Of a stretch of DNA of 64,000 nt, positions 53,533 to 62,015 are shown one piece after another. The position numbers were made by a program, and so were the translations under genes. Location: positions 124,001 through 188,000 of the forward strand of contig NZ_JAUCMN010000003.1 of assembly GCF_030363035.1 (NCBI RefSeq), given 5' to 3'. This DNA comes from Curtobacterium caseinilyticum (GTDB taxonomy: Bacteria; Actinomycetota; Actinomycetes; Actinomycetales; Microbacteriaceae). How positions within the stretch are numbered: the first letter of the stretch is position 1; each line of letters starts with the position of its first letter. The notes below the pieces were generated by a model. The model made no database searches, was not told the DNA's origin, and worked only from the letters and a program-made list of their open reading frames with translations.

Positions 53533-53600
53533 CGAGTCTCGGGGTGAGCGACAGGACTTGCGGGCTGCGGCCCGAGAACGGTCGCTCAGGCCGAGTCTCG
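53533..53600. repeat. family 2 elements, two inverted copies upstream of thrE-like gene
   Basis: CGAGTCTCGGGGTGAGCGAC (53533-53552) faces GTCGCTCAGGCCGAGTCTCG (53581-53600). A third partial copy, CCCGAGACTCGCGG, lies at 53610-53623 at the edge of the tRNA. The core CGAGTCTCG-N3-TGAGCGAC recurs at 1971 and 36613. Confidence 0.8.
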
Positions 53601-53624
53601 CGGTGGCGTGCCCGAGACTCGCGG

Positions 53625-53698
53625 TACCCCCGGTGGGACTCGAACCCACAACTCGGCGATTTTAAGTCGCGTGCCTCTACCGGTTGGGCCACGGGGGC
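53625..53698 (-). tRNA. tRNA-Leu (UAA) with short variable region
   Basis: The 74-base cloverleaf on the minus strand has 7-bp acceptor arms (GCCCCCG with CGGGGGT), a leucine-like 3-bp D stem (GCC/GGC), the anticodon loop CTTAAAA giving UAA, a 5-bp T stem (GTGGG/CCCAC) with TTCGAGT, and discriminator A. The anticodon stem has a C27-C43 mismatch. The variable region is only 5 bases (GAGTT), whereas tRNA-Leu normally has a long arm. CCA is not encoded (CCG follows). The identity is taken from the anticodon, A73 and the D-arm. Confidence 0.85.
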
Positions 53699-53722
53699 GG
53701 GCCGGAACAGCCTACCGACGCG

Positions 53723-53758
53723 ACGACGGTCGCCGCCCCGCGGGGCGACGACCGTCGT
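53723..53758. terminator. hairpin between ndh and the tRNA gene
   Basis: ACGACGGTCG (53723-53732) pairs with CGACCGTCGT (53749-53758), and the inner CGCCCCG/CGGGGCG continues the stem after one mismatch. It follows the ndh stop (minus strand). Confidence 0.7.
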
Positions 53759-53779
53759 GTCGGCTGCGCTGCCGGAGTG

Positions 53780-55243
53780 CTACTTGGCGTCCACCGGAGC
53801 GGCGTCCTTCGAGACGTCCTCGGCCGGCGTGGCGTACGCGGGGCCGGCTGCGTCGGCCGGCTGGCCCTCGGCCGGAGCCGGGGCAGCGACGGCCTTGGGC
53901 TCGTCGGCGACAGCGGGCTTCGGACGCGACGCGAAGGCCTCGAACGCGGCGCGAGGGGTCTCGCGGTCGTCGAGCGACGCGATGTCGCGGCCCAGGAAGA
54001 AGCCGCCCACCCAGTCGCCGATGACGCGCCACTTGCGCTCCCACGACGGCATCGCCAGACCGTGGTACCCGCGGTGGGCACCCCAGGCCAGGAAGCCCTT
54101 CATGGCGAACTTGCCGGACTGGAACACACCGGTGCCGAGACCGAGGCCCGCGACGGCGCCGAGGTTCTCGTGCTTGTAGTCGGTCGTCGCCTCGCCGCGG
54201 ATGACCGCGACCAGGTTCTTCGCGAGCTGCTTCGCCTGGCGCACCGCGTGCTGGGCGTTCGGCACGCAGAAGCCACCGACACCGCCGCCGGTCAGGTCCG
54301 GGACCGCCGCCACGTCGCCGCAGGCCCACGCGTCGGCGACCACGCCCTCGTCGTCGACCACGCGGAGGTCGGGCTGCACCCGGATGCGACCGCGCTGCTC
54401 GAGCGGGAAGTCGGTGCCCTTGACCATCGGGTTCGCCATGACGCCGGCGGTCCAGACGATCAGGTCGGACGGGATCGTCTCGATCGAGTCGTCCTTGGCC
54501 TTGAGCTGGCAGATGCCGCCCTCGGCCGAGGCGAGCTGCGTCTCGAGGTGCACGACGGCTCCACGGGACGCGAGGTTCTCGAGCACCCAGTGCGAGGTCT
54601 CCAGCGACACCTCGGGCATGATGCGGCCCATCGCCTCGACGAGGTGGAAGTGCGTGTCGTCGAAGGACAGCTCGGGGTAGCTCTTCAGGAGGTCGGACGC
54701 GAACGAGCGGAGCTCGGCGAACACCTCGATGCCGGCGAAGCCACCGCCGACGACCACGACGGTGAGCAGGCGGTCGCGCTCGGGACCGGCCGGCAGGTTC
54801 GCCGCCTTGTGGAAGTTCGTGAGGATCTTGTCGCGGATCGCCGCGGCTTCCTCGATGGTCTTGAGACCGATGGCCTCGTCCGCGACGCCCGGGATCGGGA
54901 ACGTGCGCGAGACGGCACCGGCGGTCATGACGATCTGGTCGTAGGACTCCTCCCACGCCTCGCCCTCGGCCGGGGTGATCGTCGCCGTCTTGGTGGCGTG
55001 GTCGACCTTCGTGACCTTCGCCGTGACGACGCGCGTCTTCTTGAGGTGGCGGCGGTGCGACACCACCGCGTGGCGCGGCTCGATCGAACCGGCGGCGACC
55101 TCGGGCAGGAAGGGCTGGTACGTCATGTAGGGCAGCGGGTCCACCATGGTGACCTCGGCTTCACCCTGACGCAGGTGCTTCTCGAGCTTCCAGGCGGTGT
55201 AGAAACCGGCGTAGCCGCCGCCGACGACGAGGATCTTGGGCAC
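53780..55243 (-). CDS. ndh: type II NADH dehydrogenase / FAD-dependent oxidoreductase
   Basis: The 487-residue membrane-associated flavoprotein has two Rossmann motifs: FAD-binding VVGGGYAGFYTAW (6-18) and NAD-binding VVVVGGGFAGIEVF (about 162-175), plus the second FAD site WACGDVAAVPD. NDH-2 moves electrons from NADH to quinone without pumping protons. The region GFLAWGAHRGYHGLAMPSW, followed by an amphipathic helix, is a typical membrane anchor. The 50-residue Ala/Pro tail is unusual. The GTG at 55243 follows AAGGAG. Confidence 0.92.
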   Translation of the reverse strand: MPKILVVGGGYAGFYTAWKLEKHLRQGEAEVTMVDPLPYMTYQPFLPEVAAGSIEPRHAVVSHRRHLKKTRVVTAKVTKVDHATKTATITPAEGEAWEESYDQIVMTAGAVSRTFPIPGVADEAIGLKTIEEAAAIRDKILTNFHKAANLPAGPERDRLLTVVVVGGGFAGIEVFAELRSFASDLLKSYPELSFDDTHFHLVEAMGRIMPEVSLETSHWVLENLASRGAVVHLETQLASAEGGICQLKAKDDSIETIPSDLIVWTAGVMANPMVKGTDFPLEQRGRIRVQPDLRVVDDEGVVADAWACGDVAAVPDLTGGGVGGFCVPNAQHAVRQAKQLAKNLVAVIRGEATTDYKHENLGAVAGLGLGTGVFQSGKFAMKGFLAWGAHRGYHGLAMPSWERKWRVIGDWVGGFFLGRDIASLDDRETPRAAFEAFASRPKPAVADEPKAVAAPAPAEGQPADAAGPAYATPAEDVSKDAAPVDAK

Positions 55244-55290
55244 GGGGGATGATCTCCTTGGAGTGGGGTGGTTGCTTGCCGGGAGGTTGG

Positions 55291-55845
55291 TCAGACTTCG
55301 CCGCCACCCGCCCCGACTCCAGCGTCTGCGATGCCATCATACGCCCGGCACTCACACCGGGAGGGCGACCAGGACGCGCGCTCGAGCGCGAGGTCGCCGA
55401 TGGGGTTGACGCCGGGGCCGGCTGCGAGGGCGTGGCCGACGAGTGCGTGCAGGCACTTCACGCGGGTGGGCATGCCCCCGGCGCTGATGCCCTCGATCTC
55501 GTCGACGTGCTCGATCGACTCGCGGTCCGCCAGGTAGGACTCGTGCGCCGCGCGGTACTGCGCCGCGACGGTCTCGTCCTCGAGCAGGGCGGCGAGCTCG
55601 GGCATGACGTGGTTCGCCTCGAGGGTGCTCACGGCCGCGGTGGCGGCGGGGTGGCACAGGTAGTAGAACGTCGGGAACGGGGTGCCGTTCGCGAGTCGGG
55701 GCTTCGTCGACACGACCGTGGGGTTGCCACAGACGCAGCGAGCGGCGATCCCGACGACGTCGCGGGCCGGTCGCCCGAGCTGCGCGGAGACCACCTGGAC
55801 GTCACGGTCGGACGGCGGGTCGAAGGGAGGGGTCGTCACGGGCAC
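55291..55845 (-). CDS. DUF501 domain-containing protein
   Basis: The 184-residue protein matches DUF501: QLGRPARDVVGIAARCVCGNP, PRLANGTPFPTFYYLCHP, and the late GGMPTRVKCLHALVGHALAAG with NPIGDLALE. Conserved Cys and His residues (CVCG, YLCHP, KCLH, HAL) suggest metal binding. Its function is unknown, and it commonly follows ftsB-like and eno genes in actinobacteria, as here. The gap to the ftsB-like gene is 29 bases and to ndh 47, which suggests one transcript. Start GTG 55845; GTG 55839 is possible. Confidence 0.93.
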   Translation of the reverse strand: MPVTTPPFDPPSDRDVQVVSAQLGRPARDVVGIAARCVCGNPTVVSTKPRLANGTPFPTFYYLCHPAATAAVSTLEANHVMPELAALLEDETVAAQYRAAHESYLADRESIEHVDEIEGISAGGMPTRVKCLHALVGHALAAGPGVNPIGDLALERASWSPSRCECRAYDGIADAGVGAGGGEV

Positions 55846-55874
55846 GTGAGCCTAGCGGAGACCCGCGCCGGGGC

Positions 55875-56432
55875 CTACTTCGTGTCGGCCGTCGCGGCGC
55901 CGGTCGGGTCGCCCGTACCGGAGACGTCAGGTGCGACGAGCTGCTCCGTGGTCTCGTCGGTCAGCCCGGACTGCAGCACGCTCGAGAGCATCGCCTGCAC
56001 CCAGTCGACCTTCGGCGTCTGCACGGTGGAGCTCACCGGGCTGCCGGAGTCGGTCCGCGCGCGACCCGGACTCTTCGCCTTCTCGGCACCCATGACGAGG
56101 TAGCTCTCCTCCCCCGGGTACACGTACAACAGTCGGTCGCGCGCCTGCGCCTCGATGTAGGCGGGGTCGTCCCAGCGCGCCACGTCCTGCTTCTTCTGCG
56201 CCACGTCGGACTTCTGCGCGGCGACCTCGCGCTGCTGCTGTGCGATCTGCTCCTGCTGCTGGATCAGCGTCCGCAGCGAGGGCGCGAGCACGACCACGAA
56301 CAGCACGATGATCGCGAGCATGAGCAGGCTGAAGCCCGAGAACCGGATCGAGCGGTACCAGGGCTGGTCGTGCGCGCCGGTCTCCGGCATGGCCACGGGG
56401 ACGCGGCGGACGCGGGGCTTCTGGCTGGGCAC
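55875..56432 (-). CDS. FtsB/DivIC-family septum formation initiator
   Basis: The 185-residue bitopic protein has a short cytoplasmic N-terminus, one membrane helix (about 31-51: GFSLLMLAIIVLFVVVLAPS), and an extracytoplasmic coiled coil (about 55-90: LIQQQEQIAQQQREVAAQKS). The motif WDDPAYIEAQARDRLLYVYPGE is the family hallmark that follows the coil. It joins the FtsQ/FtsL complex at the division site. The C-terminal 80 residues are low-complexity. The GTG at 56432 is preceded by a 389-base region rich in repeats. Confidence 0.92.
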   Translation of the reverse strand: MPSQKPRVRRVPVAMPETGAHDQPWYRSIRFSGFSLLMLAIIVLFVVVLAPSLRTLIQQQEQIAQQQREVAAQKSDVAQKKQDVARWDDPAYIEAQARDRLLYVYPGEESYLVMGAEKAKSPGRARTDSGSPVSSTVQTPKVDWVQAMLSSVLQSGLTDETTEQLVAPDVSGTGDPTGAATADTK

Positions 56433-56821
56433 GGTCCGACGATAACCCGGTGCGGGTCGGTCCCGTGACCCGGCACGCGGACCGTCGCGCGTCGCTCGGC
56501 ACCCTCCCAGCGGCCGGGAGGCGCGGCTCGGCTCCGTCCCGCCGGTCGGGAGGCGCGGCTCGGCTCCGTCCCGCCGGTCGCACCCGCCGTGTGGTCACCC
56601 GGGGTTCCGCAGTACTGCGCTCTCGCCGTCACCACGCCTCGCTCGTGAGACCTCGACGACCGGCGGGCGGCGAGTCGTGGGACCTCGACGACCGGCGGGC
56701 GGCGAGTCGTGGGACCTCGACGGACGACAGCAGCGTGTGCCCCACCCGCTGCCAGCGCCGGACCGGACACGGCGAGACGCCGCCCTCCCGGAGGAGGACG
56801 GCGTCTCGCGCGGCGTGCGAC
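56433..56821. repeat. repeat-rich region between eno and ftsB-like gene
   Basis: No gene was seen in these 389 bases. A 32-base unit containing a family 1 left half (CGGYCGGGAGGCGCGGCTCG, then GCTCCGTCCCGC) is repeated at 56511-56542 and 56543-56574. A second, unrelated 32-base unit (GACCTCGACGACCGGCGGGC, then GGCGAGTCGTGG) is repeated at 56649-56680 and 56681-56712, with a 10-base start of a third at 56713. The eno terminator lies at 56772-56809. Confidence 0.85.
56772..56809 (-). terminator. eno terminator hairpin
   Basis: GCGAGACGCCG (56772-56782) pairs with CGGCGTCTCGC (56799-56809), with CCTCC/GGAGG inside. It lies 12 bases beyond the eno stop codon. Confidence 0.8.
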
Positions 56822-58150
<1,329 letters not shown>

Positions 58151-58184
58151 CTACCGACGCGCGGTGGACCGGAGGTGTCGTGTG

Positions 58185-59429
58185 TCAGGACAGTGGACGG
58201 AACTCGACGCCCTCGAGCGTCTCGGTGTCCGCGCGGACGGAGGCGAACGCGGCGAAGCCCTGTTCGACCAGCCCGGCCAGCTGGTTCTTGGTGTTCTTCA
58301 CCCGTCGTTCGAGCCGGACCCGGCGGTGCGACCGGAGCGCTTCGTCCTTGAGCGCGGCGAGCCGCACGGGGTCGACGTCCTTGTCGTAGACGAGCACGAC
58401 GGCGTCGGACTCGGCCGACTCCGGCAGCGTGACGAGGTCGACGAGCCGCTCGAAGCCGAGCGAGAACCCGACTGCGGGGACGTCCTGGCCGAGGAAGCGC
58501 CCGATCATGCCGTCGTAGCGACCACCACCACCGAGGCTGTACCCGAAGTCCGGGTGCGCGACCTCGAAGATCGTGCCCGTGTAGTAGCCCATGCCGCGCA
58601 CCAGCGTCGGGTCGAAGCGCAGGTCGGCGCCGGCGAGTGCACCGCGCAGGCGCAGGAGGTCGGCGAACGCCTCGGCGTCGAGCCACTCGGCGTCGGCGAC
58701 GGAGGACCAGTCGGCGGCCTCGAGCGAGCGGATCGTGTCCTCGAGCCCCGGGAGGTCCGCGCCCGTCGTCTCGCGGAGTTCGGCGGCCACACCGTCCGGC
58801 CCGATCTTGTCGAGCTTGTCGACCGTGATGAGCGCGCGCTCGGCGGCCTGCGGGTCGACGATCCCCCACGACCCGAGCAGCGCCGTGAGGATCCGCCGGT
58901 CGTTGATCCGGATCGTGGTGCCTGCGATGCCGAGCGCGTCGAGCGCCGCGGTCGTCGCACGGATGAGCTCGATCTCGGCGAGCTGCCCGGGCTCGCCGAC
59001 GACGTCGATGTCGCACTGCACGAACTGCCGGTAGCGGCCCTTCTGGGGGCGCTCGGCTCGCCAGACCGGTGCGATCTGCACCGCACGGAAGACCGTGGGC
59101 AGCTCAGCACGGTGCGAGGCGTAGAAGCGGGCGAGCGGCACCGTCAGGTCGAAGCGGAGTCCGAGGTCGGCGAGATCGAGCGGCGCCTCGGCGGCACGGA
59201 GGTCCTCCGTCGTCAGCCCGCGCTTCATGACGGCGAACGCGAGCTTCTCGTTGTCGCCGCCGAGCCCGGAGTGCAGGCGTGCGGCGTCCTCGACCACGGG
59301 CGTCTCGATCTCGTCGAACCCGTGCCGGGCGTACACGCCCCGGATCACGCCGAGGACGTGCTCGCGGCGAGCCTTGTCCGCCGGGAGGAAGTCGCGCATG
59401 CCACGGGGAGCCGTCACGGTCGTCGCCAT
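58185..59429 (-). CDS. hisS: histidyl-tRNA synthetase
   Basis: The 414-residue class II synthetase charges tRNA-His. Motif 1 (GFDEIETPVVEDAAR), motif 2 (APVWRAERPQKGRYRQFVQ), the His-specific peptides (LVRGMGYYTGTIFEV and LGGGGRYDGMI), motif 3 (GFSLGFERLVDLV) and a C-terminal anticodon domain (about 330-414) are present. ATG 59429 gives MATTVTAPRGMRDFLP, the canonical N-terminus. It is divergent from the putative small RNA promoter at 59479. Confidence 0.97.
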   Translation of the reverse strand: MATTVTAPRGMRDFLPADKARREHVLGVIRGVYARHGFDEIETPVVEDAARLHSGLGGDNEKLAFAVMKRGLTTEDLRAAEAPLDLADLGLRFDLTVPLARFYASHRAELPTVFRAVQIAPVWRAERPQKGRYRQFVQCDIDVVGEPGQLAEIELIRATTAALDALGIAGTTIRINDRRILTALLGSWGIVDPQAAERALITVDKLDKIGPDGVAAELRETTGADLPGLEDTIRSLEAADWSSVADAEWLDAEAFADLLRLRGALAGADLRFDPTLVRGMGYYTGTIFEVAHPDFGYSLGGGGRYDGMIGRFLGQDVPAVGFSLGFERLVDLVTLPESAESDAVVLVYDKDVDPVRLAALKDEALRSHRRVRLERRVKNTKNQLAGLVEQGFAAFASVRADTETLEGVEFRPLS

Positions 59430-59478
59430 GCGCCAATCCTGCCAGAACGGCACCGCTCCACCGGACCGGTCGATCCCC

Positions 59479-59507
59479 TTGCAGGACGGCCGGACCACTG
59501 ATACTCT
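59479..59507 (+). promoter_or_regulatory. promoter for putative small RNA
   Basis: A -35 box TTGCAG (59479-59484), an exact 17-base spacer and a -10 box TACTCT (59502-59507) on the plus strand predict a start at about 59514. No + strand protein gene follows within 1.1 kb. Confidence 0.6.
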
Positions 59508-59513
59508 GCATGC

Positions 59514-59690
59514 AGAACCTCGGCCTGGTGGTCTCCTGATCCGATCACCAGGTCGTTCGCGGGGCCGGTGTGCTGCAACGGGGCCCCGCGGGTTCGAGCG
59601 GGTGTCCCTGTCGACGCGACTTTCCCTGGTGCGTCGTGGCCCGCTCGCGGGCGCCCTCCTTTTTCGGGTTGGGAGGGCGCCCGCAACTCT
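59514..59690 (+). ncRNA. putative structured small RNA between hisS and mazG
   Basis: Four hairpins follow a good promoter. H1: CCTGGTG (59524-59530) with CACCAGG (59546-59552). H2: CGCGGGGCC (59558-59566) with GGCCCCGCG (59582-59590). H3: CGACGC (59612-59617) with GCGTCG (59631-59636). H4: a 13-bp stem GCGGGCGCCCTCC (59647-59659) with its complement (59672-59684), likely the terminator. There is no convincing ORF on either strand. I do not recognise an Rfam family. The total length of about 175 bases is an estimate. Confidence 0.5.
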
Positions 59691-59720
59691 CCGCCTCCAG
59701 CGCCCCAGCGAGCGCGCCGG

Positions 59721-59842
59721 CCGAACGGGAGGCACGGCTCACTCCCCGGCGTCGGCCTCACCCTCCGGTCGGCGCGCGCCCCCGCGCAGCCCCCGCCGTC
59801 CGGTCGGCTCACTCCCCGGCGCGGGCCTCGCCCTCCAGCCGG
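59721..59842. repeat. family 1 half element and direct duplication of the mazG 3' end
   Basis: CGAACGGGAGGCACGGCTC (59722-59740) is a family 1 left half. It runs into a direct repeat of about 37 bases (GGCTCACTCCCCGGCG, then GGCCTC-CCCTCC) at 59736-59772 and 59806-59842. The second copy holds the mazG stop codon; the first is outside the gene, 70 bases further down. Confidence 0.75.
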
Positions 59843-60600
59843 CCCACCGCGGCGCGCAGGCTCGCGATCGGGTCGATGCCGGCCTCGCGGGCCGCGGCGA
59901 CCTCCGCGAGCAGCCCGGCACCCCACGCCACGTCCACCCCCGCCGCCACGCCACCGTCCGCGCCGCTCCCGTCGGCCGGTCCCGGGCCCTGGTCACCACC
60001 CGGCGCTCCTGCCGCGCCGGCCCCGTCGGCCGGTGCCGTCGGCCGGTCGCCACCCGGCGCACCCGCCGAACCGGCGCGCTCACCCGCACCGCGCCTCCCG
60101 TGCGACCCCACGACGGCCGCGAGGACGATGGCGGCGTCCGCCCGCTCCTCGAGCCGTTCGAGCAGCTTCACCGCACGCTCCAACGGCGGCATCGCCCGCG
60201 GTACCCCGTCGAACACGCTCGTCCGCGCGGCCTTCTCCGCCGCCTTCGCCGCTCGCCAGACGCGCACGACCTCGTCCTCGGTGTCGGCGTGCTCGTCGCC
60301 GAACACGTGCGGGTGCCGGCGGACCATCTTGTCCCGCACCCCAGCAGCCACGTCCTCCAGGTCGAAGCGTCCGGCAGCCGAGGCGATCCCGGCGTGCAAC
60401 ACCACCTGGTAGAGCACGTCGCCGAGTTCCTCGCGCAGCTCGCCGTCGTCCCCGGAGTCGATCGCGTCGACGAGCTCGTACGACTCCTCGACGGCGTAGC
60501 GCGCGAGCGAGGCGTGGGTCTGGGCTCGGTTCCACACGCAGCCACCCTCGGGTGCGAGCAGTCGGTCGACGACCTCGACGAGGTCCGGTACGGCGGTCAT
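59809..60600 (-). CDS. mazG: nucleoside triphosphate pyrophosphohydrolase MazG
   Basis: The 263-residue enzyme hydrolyses NTPs and dNTPs to clear non-canonical or excess nucleotides. The metal motif is visible as YAVEESYELVDAID (EEx-type acids) with REELGDVLYQVVLH and RRHPHVFGDE. Between the core (ending near 170) and the C-terminal helix (AGIDPIASLRAAVGRLEGEA) lies about 60 residues of Gly/Ala/Pro/Asp filler. Part of the filler (60086-60104) is a family 1 half repeat read in frame as SHGRRGAGE. ATG 60600. Confidence 0.93.
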   Translation of the reverse strand: MTAVPDLVEVVDRLLAPEGGCVWNRAQTHASLARYAVEESYELVDAIDSGDDGELREELGDVLYQVVLHAGIASAAGRFDLEDVAAGVRDKMVRRHPHVFGDEHADTEDEVVRVWRAAKAAEKAARTSVFDGVPRAMPPLERAVKLLERLEERADAAIVLAAVVGSHGRRGAGERAGSAGAPGGDRPTAPADGAGAAGAPGGDQGPGPADGSGADGGVAAGVDVAWGAGLLAEVAAAREAGIDPIASLRAAVGRLEGEARAGE

Positions 60601-60700
60601 GGCGCCATGCTCGCACGCAGGCCGTTCCGGTACGATCGGGGCTGGTGTGTCGGGAAGTCTGGTCGACGGTCCCGTTCCCGAACCCACCCACCGGAGCTCC

Positions 60701-61879
60701 ATGTCGGCACTCGTCCGTTCCCCCCGCTTCAGCGCCATCGCGCTCCTGACCGCTGCCGTCCTCGGCCTGCTGGTGGCGAACTCGCCGCTCGGCCCCGGCC
60801 TCGAGCGACTCCTCGACGCGCACTCGCCGTGGGGCGCCGTCGGCCTCGACCTGTCGGTGTCGCACTGGATCAGCGACGGCCTGCTCGCGGTCTTCTTCCT
60901 GCTCGTGGCGATCGAGTTGAAGCAGGAGCTCGTCGAGGGCGAGTTGTCGAACCCGAAGACGGCGGTGATCCCCGCGATCGCCGCGGTCGGCGGCGTCATC
61001 GTCCCCGCCGTGGTCTACCTCGTCGTGACCACGGGCACCGCGTACCAGCACGGTTGGCCGATCCCCACGGCGACGGACATCGCGTTCGCCCTCGGGGTGC
61101 TCGCGATGTTCGGTCGCGGCCTGCCCTCGACGGTGCGCGTCTTCCTCCTCGCGCTGGCCGTCCTCGACGACCTCATCGCGATCGTCATCATCGCCGTGGT
61201 CTTCGCGCACGGGACGGACTTCGCGGCCCTCGGCGGCGCGGTCGTCCTGCTCGTCGTCTTCGCGGTGCTCGGTCGCCTGCTGGGCCCGGGACGCACCGGT
61301 CAGGTCTGGGTCGTCGCCGCGATGGTCCTGGTCGGTCTCGTCACCTGGTGGCTCGTGTACCACTCCGGCGTGCACGCCACCATCGCGGGCGTCGCGCTCG
61401 GTCTGGTGCTGCCGCGGCGTCCCGGTCACACCCTGCACGAGCGCGTCGAGCCGTGGTCGAACGCGATCGTGCTGCCGGTGTTCGCGTTCGCCTCGGCTGC
61501 GGTCGTGATCCCGGCCGTGGGCATCGGTGAGCTCTCCCCCACGTTCTGGGCGGTGGTCCTCGCGCTGCCGGTCGGGAAGCTGATCGGCATCACCCTGTTC
61601 GGCGCGATCGCCACGAGGATCTTCCGGGCGCCCGGCCGGTCGACGCTCTCGCTCGGCTCGATCACGACCGTGGGGGTCCTCGGCGGGATCGGCTTCACGG
61701 TGTCCCTGCTGATGAACGAGCTCGCGTTCGCGCGGAGCGAGGAGGTCCTCGACGAGGGCGTCCTCGCCGTGCTCGTCGGCTCCGGCATCGCGATCCTCGC
61801 GTCGGCCGTCGTCGTCAGCCTGCGCGCGCGTCGGTACCGTGCACGGCGGGAGCTCTCCGAGGCCGAGGCGACGGAGTAG
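60701..61879 (+). CDS. nhaA: Na+/H+ antiporter NhaA
   Basis: The 392-residue inner-membrane antiporter exports sodium in exchange for protons. About twelve helices are visible. Conserved motifs are IPTATDIAFALGVLA, the ion-binding Asp pair in ALAVLDDLIAIVIIAV, and VFAFASAAVVI. The C-terminal helix region GGIGFTVSLLMNELAF is typical. ATG 60701 follows CCGGAG. It is divergent from mazG with 100 bases between, and converges on mfd across a region with two 12-base palindromes. Confidence 0.95.
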   Translation: MSALVRSPRFSAIALLTAAVLGLLVANSPLGPGLERLLDAHSPWGAVGLDLSVSHWISDGLLAVFFLLVAIELKQELVEGELSNPKTAVIPAIAAVGGVIVPAVVYLVVTTGTAYQHGWPIPTATDIAFALGVLAMFGRGLPSTVRVFLLALAVLDDLIAIVIIAVVFAHGTDFAALGGAVVLLVVFAVLGRLLGPGRTGQVWVVAAMVLVGLVTWWLVYHSGVHATIAGVALGLVLPRRPGHTLHERVEPWSNAIVLPVFAFASAAVVIPAVGIGELSPTFWAVVLALPVGKLIGITLFGAIATRIFRAPGRSTLSLGSITTVGVLGGIGFTVSLLMNELAFARSEEVLDEGVLAVLVGSGIAILASAVVVSLRARRYRARRELSEAEATE

Positions 61880-61920
61880 CGCGCTGCATCCGTTGCGGGC
61901 GCATGGAGCGACTCCCCGCG

Positions 61921-61951
61921 TGTCGAACGACAGATGCGATGTCGGACGACA
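61921..61951. repeat. two 12-bp palindromes in the nhaA-mfd gap
   Basis: TGTCGAACGACA (61921-61932) and TGTCGGACGACA (61940-61951) have identical arms (TGTCG/CGACA) and lie 19 bases apart. A looser relative, TGTGTCGTTCCACA, follows at 61957-61970. Confidence 0.6.
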
Positions 61952-62015
61952 GCGGATGTGTCGTTCCACAGCGAGGCACGGGGACGGCACCTCCCGACCG
62001 TCAGGTGGTCGCCGC

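Noticed and set aside
53625-53698. Reading the tRNA as Lys or another class I acceptor because of its short variable arm
   Set aside because: U33 fixes the anticodon as UAA; shifting the loop to give another anticodon breaks the stem. A73 and the 3-bp D stem also favour Leu.
59510-59539. Nine-residue leader peptide frame (MQNLGLVVS) before the putative small RNA
   Set aside because: The ATG lies only 3 bases after the -10 box, upstream of the expected transcription start, and has no ribosome-binding site.
59568-60412. Plus-strand frames over the small RNA and mazG
   Set aside because: Pro/Arg/Ala-rich shadow with no motif; mazG on the other strand has a complete active site.
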